64,000 bases of DNA from Chryseomicrobium aureum (GTDB lineage: Bacteria > Bacillota > Bacilli > Bacillales_A > Planococcaceae): the NCBI RefSeq assembly GCF_016909155.1, contig NZ_JAFBFG010000012.1:1-64000 (forward strand), in the 5' to 3' direction. The notes under the pieces are model-generated. The model searched no databases, was not told the DNA's origin, and was given only the letters and a program-made list of their open reading frames with translations. Positions 51,841 through 60,918 of this stretch are shown here, one piece after another (the stretch's first letter is position 1; every line of letters starts with the position of its first letter). The position numbers were made by a program, and so were the translations under genes.

Positions 51841-53367
51841 ATGGGAACAATTGATTATTTACTCAACGGATTTTTAGTTGCTTTTCAGTGGCACAATATT
51901 CTTTTTGCACTTCTCGGTGTAATAATCGGAACAGCTGTTGGCGTCCTCCCTGGTATTGGACCGATGAGTGGTGTGGCACTACTCATCCCTATCACAGCTA
52001 CTCTAACATCTGGTCTACCAGTCGAAATGGCAGCTACAAGCTCGATCATTCTGCTTGCAGGTGTGTACTACGGAGCCATGTATGGAGGATCTACTACATC
52101 TATCTTACTAAATACACCCGGTGAATCGTCTTCTGTTGTGACAACATTAGATGGGTATCAGATGGCTCGCCAGGGGCGTGCTGGTGCAGCACTTGCGATT
52201 TCAGCTATTGGTTCATTCGTTGCTGGTATTGTGTCATTGATTGGACTGGTGCTTCTTGCACAGCCCCTTTCAAAAATCGCAATTGACTTTGGTCCAGCTG
52301 ATTACTTTTCCCTGATGCTATTAGGTTTGGCTGCTGTAAGTGGACTCGCAGGGAAATCTGTGACGAAAGCTTTGATTATGACGGTGGTCGGTCTAATGCT
52401 TGGAACGATTGGAATCGATGCAGTCTCTGGTATCGCTCGTTTTACATACGACTCCCCTATCCTTTTTAGTGGAATTGAGTTCTTAACGATAGCTGTAGGG
52501 CTCTTTGCACTTGGTGAAGTATTTAAGACGATCTTTGAAAAAGAGACTCACGATGAACCTGTAGCTAAGATCACGCGAATTCTCCCAACAAAATCAGACT
52601 TGAAACAAAGTGCGGGACCAATCGGACGTTCTTCAATTTTAGGATTTTTCCTTGGTGTTCTCCCTGGCGCAGGAGCGACGCTCGCTTCCTTCTTCTCTTA
52701 TATTTCCGAGAAGAAATTAAGTAAGGATCCGGACTCATTTGGTAAAGGAAATATCGCTGGAGTTGCCGGTCCAGAATCAGCCAACAATGCCGCTTCTGGC
52801 GGGGCCATGATTCCTCTCTTGACACTAGGGATTCCGGGTTCAGGTACAACAGCCATCTTGATGGGTGCATTCATTATGTACAACATTCAGCCAGGCCCAT
52901 TGTTATTTGAAGAACACCCTCAAGTCGCTTGGGGCTTGATTGCAAGTATGTTCCTAGGGAACTTGATGCTATTGATCTTGAACATGCCGATGGTGCGAAT
53001 TTTCGCGAAAATCATTGAAACACCGAAAAAGTATCTGTTACCTTTAATCATTGCGATTTCTGTATTCGGTGTCTATGCCGTACAGTACACTACGTTTGAC
53101 CTGCTGCTACTTATTGGCTGTGGTGTCTTTGGTTACTTACTGGCGAAACATGATTATCCGCTAGCTCCATTAGTGCTTGCATTAGTACTAGGACCAATGA
53201 TTGAAAACAATATGCGTCGTGCTTTGACAATTTCAAATGGAGATTTTAGTATCTTCATTACAAATCCGTTATCTTTAACTTTCTTGATTGTTACATTGCT
53301 ATGGCTAGTAGTTCCATTGATCCTACGTATGCGAGGAAAAAACGTAATTATTAGCGAAGAAGCTTAA
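51841..53367 (+). CDS. tctA: Tripartite tricarboxylate transporter large membrane subunit
   Basis: 508 residues with about 11-12 helices. TctA signature blocks: 'GVLPGIGPMSGVALLIPIT' near residue 37, 'YYGAMYGGSTTSILLNTPGE', 'GVLPGAGATLASF' and 'AASGGAMIPLLTLGIPGSG'. Carries the substrate with a cation gradient. Last gene of the carrier operon; a terminator follows. Confidence 0.94.
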   Translation: MGTIDYLLNGFLVAFQWHNILFALLGVIIGTAVGVLPGIGPMSGVALLIPITATLTSGLPVEMAATSSIILLAGVYYGAMYGGSTTSILLNTPGESSSVVTTLDGYQMARQGRAGAALAISAIGSFVAGIVSLIGLVLLAQPLSKIAIDFGPADYFSLMLLGLAAVSGLAGKSVTKALIMTVVGLMLGTIGIDAVSGIARFTYDSPILFSGIEFLTIAVGLFALGEVFKTIFEKETHDEPVAKITRILPTKSDLKQSAGPIGRSSILGFFLGVLPGAGATLASFFSYISEKKLSKDPDSFGKGNIAGVAGPESANNAASGGAMIPLLTLGIPGSGTTAILMGAFIMYNIQPGPLLFEEHPQVAWGLIASMFLGNLMLLILNMPMVRIFAKIIETPKKYLLPLIIAISVFGVYAVQYTTFDLLLLIGCGVFGYLLAKHDYPLAPLVLALVLGPMIENNMRRALTISNGDFSIFITNPLSLTFLIVTLLWLVVPLILRMRGKNVIISEEA

Positions 53368-53372
53368 TTTTT

Positions 53373-53403
53373 ATCCAGTCACATTTTGTGATTGGATTTT
53401 TTT
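53373..53403 (+). terminator. Terminator behind tctA
   Basis: ATCCAGTCAC and GTGATTGGAT with a 5-base loop and T7, 6 bases after the stop codon. Confidence 0.88.
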
Positions 53404-53487
53404 ACATTTGTTTGAAAAAAACTCATGCTTGTAATTCGTGAATATGGCATCTTTATGATACGAATAATAATCGAAGGAGGGGCAAAA

Positions 53488-54112
53488 ATGGGGCAAACGA
53501 TTGCCGTATTGCATATTGATCGGTCCAAAAAGCTACTCAGTCCTCTCCTAGATCGGTCTTCACTATTTTCACACCTAACAGAAGATGAAGAATCTATCAT
53601 TTGGGATAAAAGTAACACATCAGATTTCAGTCCGTTTCAACTTGTTCTTCACCATGGGTTATACGAAATTGTGATGGGTACTACACCGAGCGGAAACCAT
53701 TTTGCTGTGTTTACGGCACACGAAGAAAAAGCTCTTCGTTCTTTATTTGAGATTGAATCTACAATGCGAAACCAACAGATGAAATTATTTGAGCTCGCGA
53801 AATCAAGAACAATCACTAAAGAATCGTTAAAAGAAACAATAGAGAGTGCTTGTGAGACCATCGCTCAATTAATTCAAGTGGAGCGAGTTGGTATTTGGTT
53901 ATTCAATACCTCTCAATCGATTCTTGAAGCACAAAATATTTACGACGCGCGTTATGCGGAACATCTAGTCGGAGACAAAGTCGATGACATCCACTACCCT
54001 ACTTATTTTGAAGCGGTTCAAAGTGCGCGGTCATTAGCTATTCATGATGTAGCGACGGACCCTAGAGTTGCCGAGATGTACCCATCTTACTTTGAAGGGA
54101 TGGGGGGCATTC
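53488..54112 (+). pseudogene. 5' fragment of a GAF(-GGDEF-EAL) signalling gene, cut by composite repeat B
   Basis: Starts 'MGQTIAVLHIDRSKKLL' behind GGAGGGG and aligns with the intact gene at 55473 ('MGQTIAVILIDPSTLDF') through an N-terminal domain and most of a GAF domain ('LIQVERVGIWLFNTSQSI' to 'AEMYPSYFEGMGG'). Homology ends at 'MGGI', where repeat B begins. The frame stays open through the repeat to 54402, adding about 97 unrelated residues, so a short protein of about 304 residues could be made, but without GGDEF or EAL domains. The upstream bases, including CATCTTTATGATA, are also shared with the intact copy. Confidence 0.85.
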
Positions 54113-54114
54113 TC

Positions 54115-54330
54115 GGTGCCTGTCACCATTTACCAGCAGTTCCCATATGGTGCCTGTCACCCATCCTGAGCGGTCGTTCATCGGATAAATGCTTGATTTA
54201 TTCTACACTAACCACAATTTATTCTACCGAAAGTGACTTTTCTTCTACCGAAGTCATATTATGGAAACTATTTATTCTCGGTGCCTGTCACCATTTACCA
54301 GCAGTTCCCATATGGTGCCTGTCACCCGAA
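54115..54330 (+). repeat. Composite repeat element B
   Basis: A pair of GGTGCCTGTCACC (54115-54127 and 54149-54161), the same 118-base core as element A, and a second pair (54280-54292 and 54314-54326). Its part 54149-54330 is nearly identical to element A. It lies directly on the break point of the GAF gene fragment. Confidence 0.85.
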
Positions 54331-54358
54331 ACAAACCCCTCACTACCCGCAAAAAAAA

Positions 54359-54399
54359 GACTGCAACGACTCAAAAAGAATCGTAGCAGTCCATTTTTA
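54359..54399 (-). terminator. Terminator behind degV copy 2
   Basis: GACTGC-a-ACGA pairs with TCGT-a-GCAGTC; on the minus strand it is followed by T8. It lies 5 bases beyond the degV stop codon. Confidence 0.8.
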
Positions 54400-54403
54400 T
54401 AAT

Positions 54404-55264
54404 TTACTTCTCCATAAAGAACATCGAAAGCCCACCAGGACCTACATGCGTTGCGACCGCAACACCCATTTGCATAATATAAATATCGCCAGAGAACGTC
54501 GTTTCGGCTTGAATTTTTGTCTGTAAGTCAAGCGCTACTTGGCGATCCGTCGTATAGCCAATTAACAAAAATGTTGTGTTCGTAGAATCATTTCGTTTCG
54601 AAAACTCATCCACATAATGCTTCAGTACTCGATTTCGGCCACGCTCTTTTGCAACCACTGCACCTTTGCCTTGCTTCATTGACATGATTGGCTTAATGTT
54701 TAACAACTTTCCAATAAGTGCACTCGCGCCTGAAATGCGCCCACTTCGAATCAAATGACTCAAGTCGTCCACTGATAAGAAATGCTTTACTTTAGTTTTA
54801 TGTGATTCTACAAATGTCACGATGTCTTCAAAAGAATGACCTTCTTTTTCTAGCTCTGAACTTTTCATGACAAGCCAACCACTTCCATGACTCATCGATT
54901 TTGAATCGACCACGTGAATCTTTACTTCCGATTCAGGATTCTCTTCAAAAAACTGAGTACGGCCGAGTTCACCAGATTGATACGAAGCACTCGTACCACT
55001 CGACATACAGATACATAGAATTTCTGAATGTCCGTCTCGTATCGCTTTCTCAAAGAATTCGACATATAGCGATGGGCTCGGAGCACCTGTAGATGCTGCT
55101 TCGCTACCCGCTTGAAGCTTTTCAAAATATTGATCTGTTGTAATGTCTAATCGATCTTTATAATCCGTACCCTCTATCGTTACAGTTAAAGGAATAATAT
55201 CAATCTCATAAGCTGTGATGACGTCTTGTGATAAATCACACGTCGAATCTGCCATTAATTTCAT
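54404..55264 (-). CDS. DegV family fatty-acid-binding protein (copy 2)
   Basis: 286 residues, full length: 'LMADSTCDLSQDVI', 'TGAPSPSLY', 'CICMSSGTSASYQSG', 'SKSMSHGSGWL', 'DLSHLIRSGRISGASALIG' and 'VAVATHVGPGGLSMF'. About as long as copy 1 and close in protein sequence, yet the genes differ at many third positions. Fatty-acid binding is expected; two copies may have different chain preference, as FakB1 and FakB2 do in Staphylococcus. This copy is probably the resident one, next to the intact GAF-GGDEF-EAL gene. AGGTGG ribosome site. Confidence 0.92.
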   Translation of the reverse strand: MKLMADSTCDLSQDVITAYEIDIIPLTVTIEGTDYKDRLDITTDQYFEKLQAGSEAASTGAPSPSLYVEFFEKAIRDGHSEILCICMSSGTSASYQSGELGRTQFFEENPESEVKIHVVDSKSMSHGSGWLVMKSSELEKEGHSFEDIVTFVESHKTKVKHFLSVDDLSHLIRSGRISGASALIGKLLNIKPIMSMKQGKGAVVAKERGRNRVLKHYVDEFSKRNDSTNTTFLLIGYTTDRQVALDLQTKIQAETTFSGDIYIMQMGVAVATHVGPGGLSMFFMEK

Positions 55265-55299
55265 AAAAATAAGTTGCCACCTTTACGTATTTCCTATTA

Positions 55300-55340
55300 G
55301 TGTAAGCGATTTCGTGTTTCATTATTAGTGACAACTGTCA
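55300..55340 (-). promoter_or_regulatory. cre-like site and palindrome upstream of degV copy 2
   Basis: TGTAAGCGATTTCG at 55300-55313 and TGACAACTGTCA at 55329-55340 repeat the pair found upstream of degV copy 1, at the same spacing. Kept sites in a diverged region point to real control. Confidence 0.55.
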
Positions 55341-55472
55341 TATAAACTTGATGTAGTTGTGAATTATTTGTGATTTTTAGCATTTAGTAAAGTTTCTAAA
55401 CTATTCATACTGTTAAAAAACGTCGAACATGGTATCTTTATGATAATCACTTGAAACGGAGGAGGGGTATTC

Positions 55473-57365
55473 ATGGGGCAAACCATTGCAGTTATTCTTA
55501 TCGACCCTAGCACCCTCGATTTTCATCCACTAATCGATACTACGAATATCATTTCATTACTTACCAATGAGCAAAAAGAACAGTTCATGGAAAAGCATAA
55601 AACAAATGAAAATTCATCGTTCACCTTTTCAATTCAAGAAATAGCCTATGAAGTAGAAATTACTAAAACACCCTCTGGGGATTTATTTGCGGTTCTTAAG
55701 TCTCTACAAGAGAAATCCTTAAAGTCTCTTCTTGAACTTGAATCGACAATGCGTGAACAACAAATGAAGTTGTTCGAACTCGCACAATCACGGACCATCA
55801 CTAAAGAATTATTACGTGAGACTATTGAGCATGCCTGTCAGACGATAGCAGAACTTATCCAAGTTGAGCGTGAGAGATGTACCCCCAATACTTCCAGGCC
55901 ATGGGGGGGTATACAGTCCATGTTAGACGCCCCCATTATGATGAGTACGGGTATAGGCGGGGTGTTATGCTGCGAGACATTGTCGAAAAGGCATTGGTCA
56001 GAGTTAGATCAAACTTTAGTGGGCACACTTGCTGATATGGTTGCTTTTTTATATGAACGTATTTACCGAATCGAGACCGAAGAACGAATGAAACATCTAG
56101 CTTACGTAGACCAAACTACGGGACTCATGAATCAAAATGGATTTGAACAGACGGTTGCTTCTATCCTTACAAATTCTGAAGATGGAAAGTTTATTTATTT
56201 AGTGATCGATCAGTTTGTGACTATTCAAGAAGTATTGGGATTTGATGGTGGCGATCAGGTGCTTCAACAGATTGCCGATCGATTGACTGCACTCTTCCCA
56301 AACCCGTCCCATGTAGCTAGATTGGCGATGGACCACTTCGTACTATTTGTTCCAAGTTTCCTTGCTACGCCTTTAGACGACCTGTTAATCCAATTGAAAA
56401 AACCTTATATCATCAAAGGTCAAGAAGTGTATGTTTCGTACAGTTATGGAAGTGCGACCTATCCAATTCATGGGACTAGCGTAAAAGAGTGTTTGCAAAA
56501 TGCGCAAATTGCACTTAGCTATGGAAAAAAGTTAAGCACTCAAAGTATTTCCTCTTTATATAATCCATTTATGAAAGAGGCCAGCCAAATTCTGTTCGAT
56601 ACTGAATTTAACCTTAGAAAAGGGTTGGATATGCAACAGTTCAGTTTGTATTACCAACCGCAAGTGAATGCACGCACTGGAGAAGTTGAAGGCTTTGAAG
56701 CGTTAATACGTTGGCAGCATCCCGAAAAAGGAATTATTCCTCCTATCGACTTTATCCAGCATGCAGAATCGACCGGCCTTATCTTACCGATTGGTGAATG
56801 GGTCATTGACCGCGTATTTTACCAACTAGAACAGTGGAGAGACCAAGGAATTGACCAATGTAGCATTTCAATTAATGTTTCACCACGACATTTTTTACAC
56901 GAAAAACTGATTCCTCATTTAGAACTTTGTTTACTCAAATATAACGTGAAATCTTCTGACGTCATTATTGAGATAACAGAAAATGTTGCGATGGGCGATT
57001 ATTTAGCTGCGCAAAGTCGGATAGCCGAACTCCATGCTCTAGGATTTAAAATTAGTATCGATGACTTTGGTACAGGATTTTCTGCGTTTATCTACTTGCA
57101 GCATTTTACTATCGATGAGATCAAAATTGATCGGCAATTTATTTTAGATATCGAGAGCAATAAAAAAAGCTTAGGTATTGTGAAATCCATCCTAGACTTG
57201 GCGAACCTTTTAGACTTACGTGTTGTAGTCGAAGGAGTCGAAACAGAAAATCAACTGCATCTTCTTTCTCAGCTCGGATGTGAAACGATTCAAGGCTATC
57301 TATATAGTCGCCCATTAGATACCAACCAATTGAAAACTTGGTTACATGAAAGAAGCGCCCACTAG
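55473..57365 (+). CDS. Degenerate GAF-GGDEF protein with intact EAL domain (c-di-GMP phosphodiesterase)
   Basis: 630 residues. N-terminal unknown domain (1-90), a GAF domain lacking about 62 residues after 'LIQVER' (about 130), a GGDEF domain (about 205-365) whose motif reads 'LAMDHFVLF', so not a cyclase, and an EAL domain (about 375-625) with all main residues: 'FEALIRW', 'SINVSPRHF', 'VIIEITEN', 'SIDDFGTGFS', 'IKIDRQF', 'VVEGVETENQ' and 'IQGYLYSRPL'. Expected to hydrolyse cyclic di-GMP. Between the GAF deletion and a 7-G run the bases in another frame would read 'EMYPQYFQAMG', like the paralogue; here they read 'RCTPNTSRPWG'. The frame is restored by one extra G. Confidence 0.88.
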   Translation: MGQTIAVILIDPSTLDFHPLIDTTNIISLLTNEQKEQFMEKHKTNENSSFTFSIQEIAYEVEITKTPSGDLFAVLKSLQEKSLKSLLELESTMREQQMKLFELAQSRTITKELLRETIEHACQTIAELIQVERERCTPNTSRPWGGIQSMLDAPIMMSTGIGGVLCCETLSKRHWSELDQTLVGTLADMVAFLYERIYRIETEERMKHLAYVDQTTGLMNQNGFEQTVASILTNSEDGKFIYLVIDQFVTIQEVLGFDGGDQVLQQIADRLTALFPNPSHVARLAMDHFVLFVPSFLATPLDDLLIQLKKPYIIKGQEVYVSYSYGSATYPIHGTSVKECLQNAQIALSYGKKLSTQSISSLYNPFMKEASQILFDTEFNLRKGLDMQQFSLYYQPQVNARTGEVEGFEALIRWQHPEKGIIPPIDFIQHAESTGLILPIGEWVIDRVFYQLEQWRDQGIDQCSISINVSPRHFLHEKLIPHLELCLLKYNVKSSDVIIEITENVAMGDYLAAQSRIAELHALGFKISIDDFGTGFSAFIYLQHFTIDEIKIDRQFILDIESNKKSLGIVKSILDLANLLDLRVVVEGVETENQLHLLSQLGCETIQGYLYSRPLDTNQLKTWLHERSAH

Positions 57366-57382
57366 TTGTGAGCGCTTCTTTT
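57351..57382. terminator. Bidirectional terminator
   Basis: AGAAGCGC-c-CAC pairs with GTG-a-GCGCTTCT, then T4. It overlaps the last codons of the EAL gene and lies between it and the convergent MFS gene. Confidence 0.8.
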
Positions 57383-57404
57383 ACAAACCATTTATCAATA
57401 CAAG

Positions 57405-58604
57405 TTATTTTCTATAATAAAGTATAAGTATAGGTAGTAGCAGTAAAGCCATACTCATACCTACAATACCAAGATGTGCATAACTTGTGAGTCCCACTAT
57501 AATTCCAGAAACTAGGCTCCCTAGCGTTCCAGCAATTGCCACAAGCACATCAATCGTCCCCTGATACTTTGCCCGCACCTCTATACTCGTCGAGTCGATG
57601 AGAAGGGATGTCCCAGCAATCAAGCCAAAGTTCCAACCAAGACCTAACAAAACAAGAGGAATCACCATCTCAACTAAACTGTCTCCAGCAGCTTGAAGTG
57701 TAAGAATTCCTGTTATTCCTAAAGTCACACTAGCTGCAATGATCATTGGAGAGCGGCCGATTTTATCTACAAGCACTCCGGTAATGAGTGAAGGTAGATA
57801 CATGGCGGCGACATGAAGACTGATGACAAGTCCGACCGCACCAATTGCGGCACCGTGTCCTTCCATATGAATAGGTGTCATCGTCATAATAGCTACCATT
57901 ACAAACTGTGTAATGACGAGAACTAGAGCTGCTAGAATAACTCCTTTTTTTGAAGTGACCTCTAGAAGGCTCGTAGCCGTTGGTTGTTGTGTTTTAGCAA
58001 GTTCTTTTGCAAGGAGAAATGGGTCTGGTTTTAAACCAATAAATAGTATCAAACCTGCAATGAAGTATGCACTGGCCGCCAAAATAAACGGACCTGTTAA
58101 TGTAGGAAGCGAGAGGGATTCTGCTACTCGTCCCATCGGTCCCACTAAATTTGGTCCTGCGACTGCACCTAGTGTAGTCGAAACAAGTGCAATACTTACA
58201 GCTTTTCCTCGTTGTGTCGGAAGTGCAAGGTCTGTTCCCGCATAACGTGCTTGAAGGTTTGTTGCTGTCCCAGCACCATATATAAATAATGCTACAAAAA
58301 ATAAAGGGATCCATTCCAACGTCGTCCCAATGATAACGCCTATCGCCCCTAACGCTCCTAAGAAGAAACCGATACTAAGTCCAATGCGGCGTCCAATCTT
58401 TTGTGTCAGTCGTCCTATAGTAAAAGCGGTAGCGGCCGAACCCAGTGTAAAGAGCGCTGCTGGAACACCCGTCAGTGTCGTGAGCCCAAATAAATCCCTC
58501 GCAATCAAAGCTCCAACAGTTATTCCTGCCGCAAGTCCAGCTCCCCCAAATATTTGGGATAAGACTACTATCCATAAAGTCCTCTTGTAAATATTTTCTC
58601 TCAT
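57405..58604 (-). CDS. MFS transporter
   Basis: 399 residues with 12 predicted helices and the MFS loop 'GRLTQKIGRRIGLSIG' between helices 2 and 3, matched by 'GVLVDKIGRSPMII' between 8 and 9. Relatives are drug or sugar efflux carriers; substrate unknown. Stand-alone gene, GGAAAG-like ribosome site. Confidence 0.87.
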   Translation of the reverse strand: MRENIYKRTLWIVVLSQIFGGAGLAAGITVGALIARDLFGLTTLTGVPAALFTLGSAATAFTIGRLTQKIGRRIGLSIGFFLGALGAIGVIIGTTLEWIPLFFVALFIYGAGTATNLQARYAGTDLALPTQRGKAVSIALVSTTLGAVAGPNLVGPMGRVAESLSLPTLTGPFILAASAYFIAGLILFIGLKPDPFLLAKELAKTQQPTATSLLEVTSKKGVILAALVLVITQFVMVAIMTMTPIHMEGHGAAIGAVGLVISLHVAAMYLPSLITGVLVDKIGRSPMIIAASVTLGITGILTLQAAGDSLVEMVIPLVLLGLGWNFGLIAGTSLLIDSTSIEVRAKYQGTIDVLVAIAGTLGSLVSGIIVGLTSYAHLGIVGMSMALLLLPILILYYRK

Positions 58605-58666
58605 GTTTTTCTTTCCTATTCTGTACGAAGTAGTTTCTTATTTACCTTACACTAGTGATGCATTTG

Positions 58667-59386
58667 TTACGATAGTTTTTTCAAAAGAATGTGATAGAAG
58701 TAGGAAAAGAAAGTAGTATTGTTTTGTAGCGCGACTTCTTCTTCTAGCCAGTGATACGATTCATCTAAATAGTCCATTATATAGCTAAGCCCTTTTACTT
58801 CTACGTCATATCTCTTTCCTAGTTGATTGCTCCAATGCAATAAATCTTCCAGAGGATAGAGTATGCGCAAATCTGAGCTTTTTTGAACTCTCTCTTTCAC
58901 TTGTTCTACATGTAGATCATAGATCTTTCCTATAGTTTCTAACTGTATATCAGCAGTTGGCGACAATGCCCGAAAATTTTCTTCGAGCGCTTTTGCAGCT
59001 GGATTTTCTGAAATGATGGAGAGTGTTCCTCCCTGATTTAGTTGATTGGCAAGCTTTTGTATGAGCTGTTGTGGATTTTGTGAATGTGCCAGCACATTAT
59101 GACAACAAATCAAATCATAGGATTCTTCTAAAGCCAACTTTGACTGATCATGGTTGAGAATCTGATAGTGGATAGACAGATTTTGATTAGATGCCTCATA
59201 GCGACATTTTTGAATTTTTTTATAGTCTTTGTCAGTGCCCGTTATAGTTGCACCCGGATAGGTTTTACTAAGTTGTCTTGTCAACCATCCTTCTCCACAT
59301 CCGACATCTAAAATTTGAGGCTGCGTCTTTAGAGCAGGTAATTGATGGAGTAGTAAGTTTGCGTAATGATGGGGTATGTAGGTCAT
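58667..59386 (-). CDS. Class I SAM-dependent methyltransferase
   Basis: 239 residues. SAM motif I 'ILDVGCGEGWLTRQL' near residue 25, the acidic end of strand 2 'ITGTDKDYKKI', and 'YDLICCHNVLAHSQNPQQLI' as post-motif region. Similar in form to SmtA/CmoA-like or small-molecule methylases; substrate unknown. It lies behind the queuosine genes but after a terminator, so a functional link is not shown. GAAG-type ribosome site. Confidence 0.84.
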   Translation of the reverse strand: MTYIPHHYANLLLHQLPALKTQPQILDVGCGEGWLTRQLSKTYPGATITGTDKDYKKIQKCRYEASNQNLSIHYQILNHDQSKLALEESYDLICCHNVLAHSQNPQQLIQKLANQLNQGGTLSIISENPAAKALEENFRALSPTADIQLETIGKIYDLHVEQVKERVQKSSDLRILYPLEDLLHWSNQLGKRYDVEVKGLSYIMDYLDESYHWLEEEVALQNNTTFFSYFYHILLKKLS

Positions 59387-59428
59387 TTCTTCACCTCAGT
59401 GCATTTGTTTTGACTCCATCATAGCATG

Positions 59429-59456
59429 AAAAAAACTCCCCATTTTTTGGGGAGCT
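59429..59456 (-). terminator. Terminator of the queF operon
   Basis: CTCCCC and GGGGAG around an A/T loop with T7 on the minus strand, just beyond the stop codon of the transporter gene at 59463. Confidence 0.88.
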
Positions 59457-59462
59457 AAATAC

Positions 59463-60095
59463 TTACGACACAGCAATGACTTTTTGTTGCTTTATACCTT
59501 TTCGTATCCCATACACCACTCCATAAACTAATGGCGTAGTAGCAATTGATGCAAAAAACTTTACAACATATTGTGTTGCAATCATTCCGATAAGAACTCC
59601 TACCGGAACCGTTCCTGCAAATGCAATCGTAATAAAAATAGTTGTGTCGAGTAATTGACTAGCCATTGTAGACGCATTATTTCGAAGCCACAATTTCTTT
59701 GCACCATGACGCTTTTTCAGCTTATCAAACACATAGACATCCAAATTTGTACTGATGAAATATGAAATCAAACTAGCTACAATAATACGGATACTGCCAC
59801 TTAAAATCTCCTCAAACGCTAACTGGCCTTCCCAAAACGATGCGGAGGGTAAGGCAATTGTGATGCCGATAAAAAGAATTGCAGCAAGTTGCGTGACGAG
59901 ACCAGCGCGAACCGTCTGCTTAGCTTGTTCTTTCCCGTACACCTCGACAATGACATCAATAATTGGGTAGGTAAAGATATAGATCACGACGGCTGCAGGC
60001 AAAATCGCAAATTCTCCGATTGAAAACAATTTAACTGCCACAATGTTTGCAAGAATCAGCAGGCCTACAAATAATCCATTTAGATAAAGTAACAT
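59463..60095 (-). CDS. Queuosine precursor transporter (YhhQ/VUT family)
   Basis: 210 residues, six helices; family marks 'YPIIDVIVEVYGKEQAKQTV' near residue 45, 'SYFISTNLDVYVFDKLK' and 'NNASTMASQLLDTTIFI'. YhhQ imports 7-cyano- or 7-aminomethyl-7-deazaguanine. It follows queF by 11 bases under one preQ1 riboswitch, which strongly supports this role. Confidence 0.92.
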   Translation of the reverse strand: MLLYLNGLFVGLLILANIVAVKLFSIGEFAILPAAVVIYIFTYPIIDVIVEVYGKEQAKQTVRAGLVTQLAAILFIGITIALPSASFWEGQLAFEEILSGSIRIIVASLISYFISTNLDVYVFDKLKKRHGAKKLWLRNNASTMASQLLDTTIFITIAFAGTVPVGVLIGMIATQYVVKFFASIATTPLVYGVVYGIRKGIKQQKVIAVS

Positions 60096-60106
60096 GCCGC
60101 GACCTC

Positions 60107-60607
60107 CTACCGGTTATCCACTTTTTCAGGATAGAGATCGTGATTCATTAAACGGTGGAATGCCATCTCTTCATATTTTGTACCTGAGCGTCCGTAGTTG
60201 CACCATGGGTCAATCGAAATTCCACCACGTGGTGTAAATTTGCCCCACACTTCAATGTATCGAGGGTTAAGTAGAGTGATTAAATCATTCATGATGATAT
60301 TTACACAATCTTCATGGAAATCCCCATGATTACGGAAGCTGAATAGATACAATTTTAATGACTTACTCTCGACGATCTTTTGATCTGGAATATAAGAAAT
60401 ATACATCGTGGCAAAGTCTGGTTGACCTGTAATTGGGCAGAGACTAGTAAACTCCGGTGCATTGAATTTCACAAAGTAGTCCCGATTTGCGTGCAGACTG
60501 TCGACCGCCTCTAATACTTCTGGTGCGTAATCTTGTGGATACTTAGTACCTTGATTTCCGAGCAATGTAAGCTCCTCTAATCCTTGTTCGTGTGTTCGTC
60601 CTGACAT
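60107..60607 (-). CDS. queF: NADPH-dependent 7-cyano-7-deazaguanine reductase
   Basis: 166 residues from the ATG at 60607, with AAGGAGG 8 bases before; the longer frame runs back into the riboswitch. Reduces preQ0 nitrile to preQ1 amine in queuosine synthesis. Type I (single-domain) form. Seen: '[20 protein letters not shown]' with the catalytic Cys, '[20 protein letters not shown]' with the substrate residues, and 'GGISIDPW'. First gene of a queF-transporter operon behind a preQ1-I riboswitch and attenuator. Confidence 0.95.
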   Translation of the reverse strand: MSGRTHEQGLEELTLLGNQGTKYPQDYAPEVLEAVDSLHANRDYFVKFNAPEFTSLCPITGQPDFATMYISYIPDQKIVESKSLKLYLFSFRNHGDFHEDCVNIIMNDLITLLNPRYIEVWGKFTPRGGISIDPWCNYGRSGTKYEEMAFHRLMNHDLYPEKVDNR

Positions 60608-60664
60608 AAAAAAATCCTCCTTGAAATGTACTTGTTCAAGAGAGGAAAAAAATACGAATGCATA

Positions 60665-60693
60665 CAAAAAGCCATGCCCGGAATGGACATGGC
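60665..60693 (-). terminator. queF: Riboswitch-controlled attenuator hairpin
   Basis: On the minus strand GCCATGTCC pairs with GGGCATGGC, followed by T5. It stands 16 bases after the preQ1 aptamer and before queF, so binding of preQ1 should favour it and stop transcription. Confidence 0.82.
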
Positions 60694-60708
60694 GAAGTGA
60701 CATGTATC

Positions 60709-60748
60709 CATAGTTTTTTATAGAGGGTGTCCGCTATGAACCTCTCCT
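60709..60748 (-). ncRNA. preQ1-I riboswitch aptamer
   Basis: On the minus strand GGAGAGGTTCATAGC, then ACACCCTCTATAAAAAACTA: the stem AGAGGT/CCCTCT, the C-rich loop and the A-rich tail are those of the preQ1-I class, close to the B. subtilis queC leader. It controls queF and the precursor transporter. A small hairpin CCTGC/GCAGG lies just before it. Confidence 0.95.
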
Positions 60749-60918
60749 GCACAAGCAGGTTTATTTACTTTCTCAGTATATCAAAATTCCGATTAGTTTA
60801 GAATGTATTTTTTCAACTCTCTCATTCTCATATTAAAAATTATTAGATATTTTTTCCTATACAGTGTACCTAGTATTTATTATGATTAAAGCAATGAAAT
60901 GGAAGAGAGTTGATTACT

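Noticed and set aside
46310-54330. Composite transposon or integron carrying the tct genes
   Set aside because: No transposase, integrase, inverted terminal repeats or target-site duplication seen; the flanking repeats are short and direct, and gene order mirrors the resident locus.
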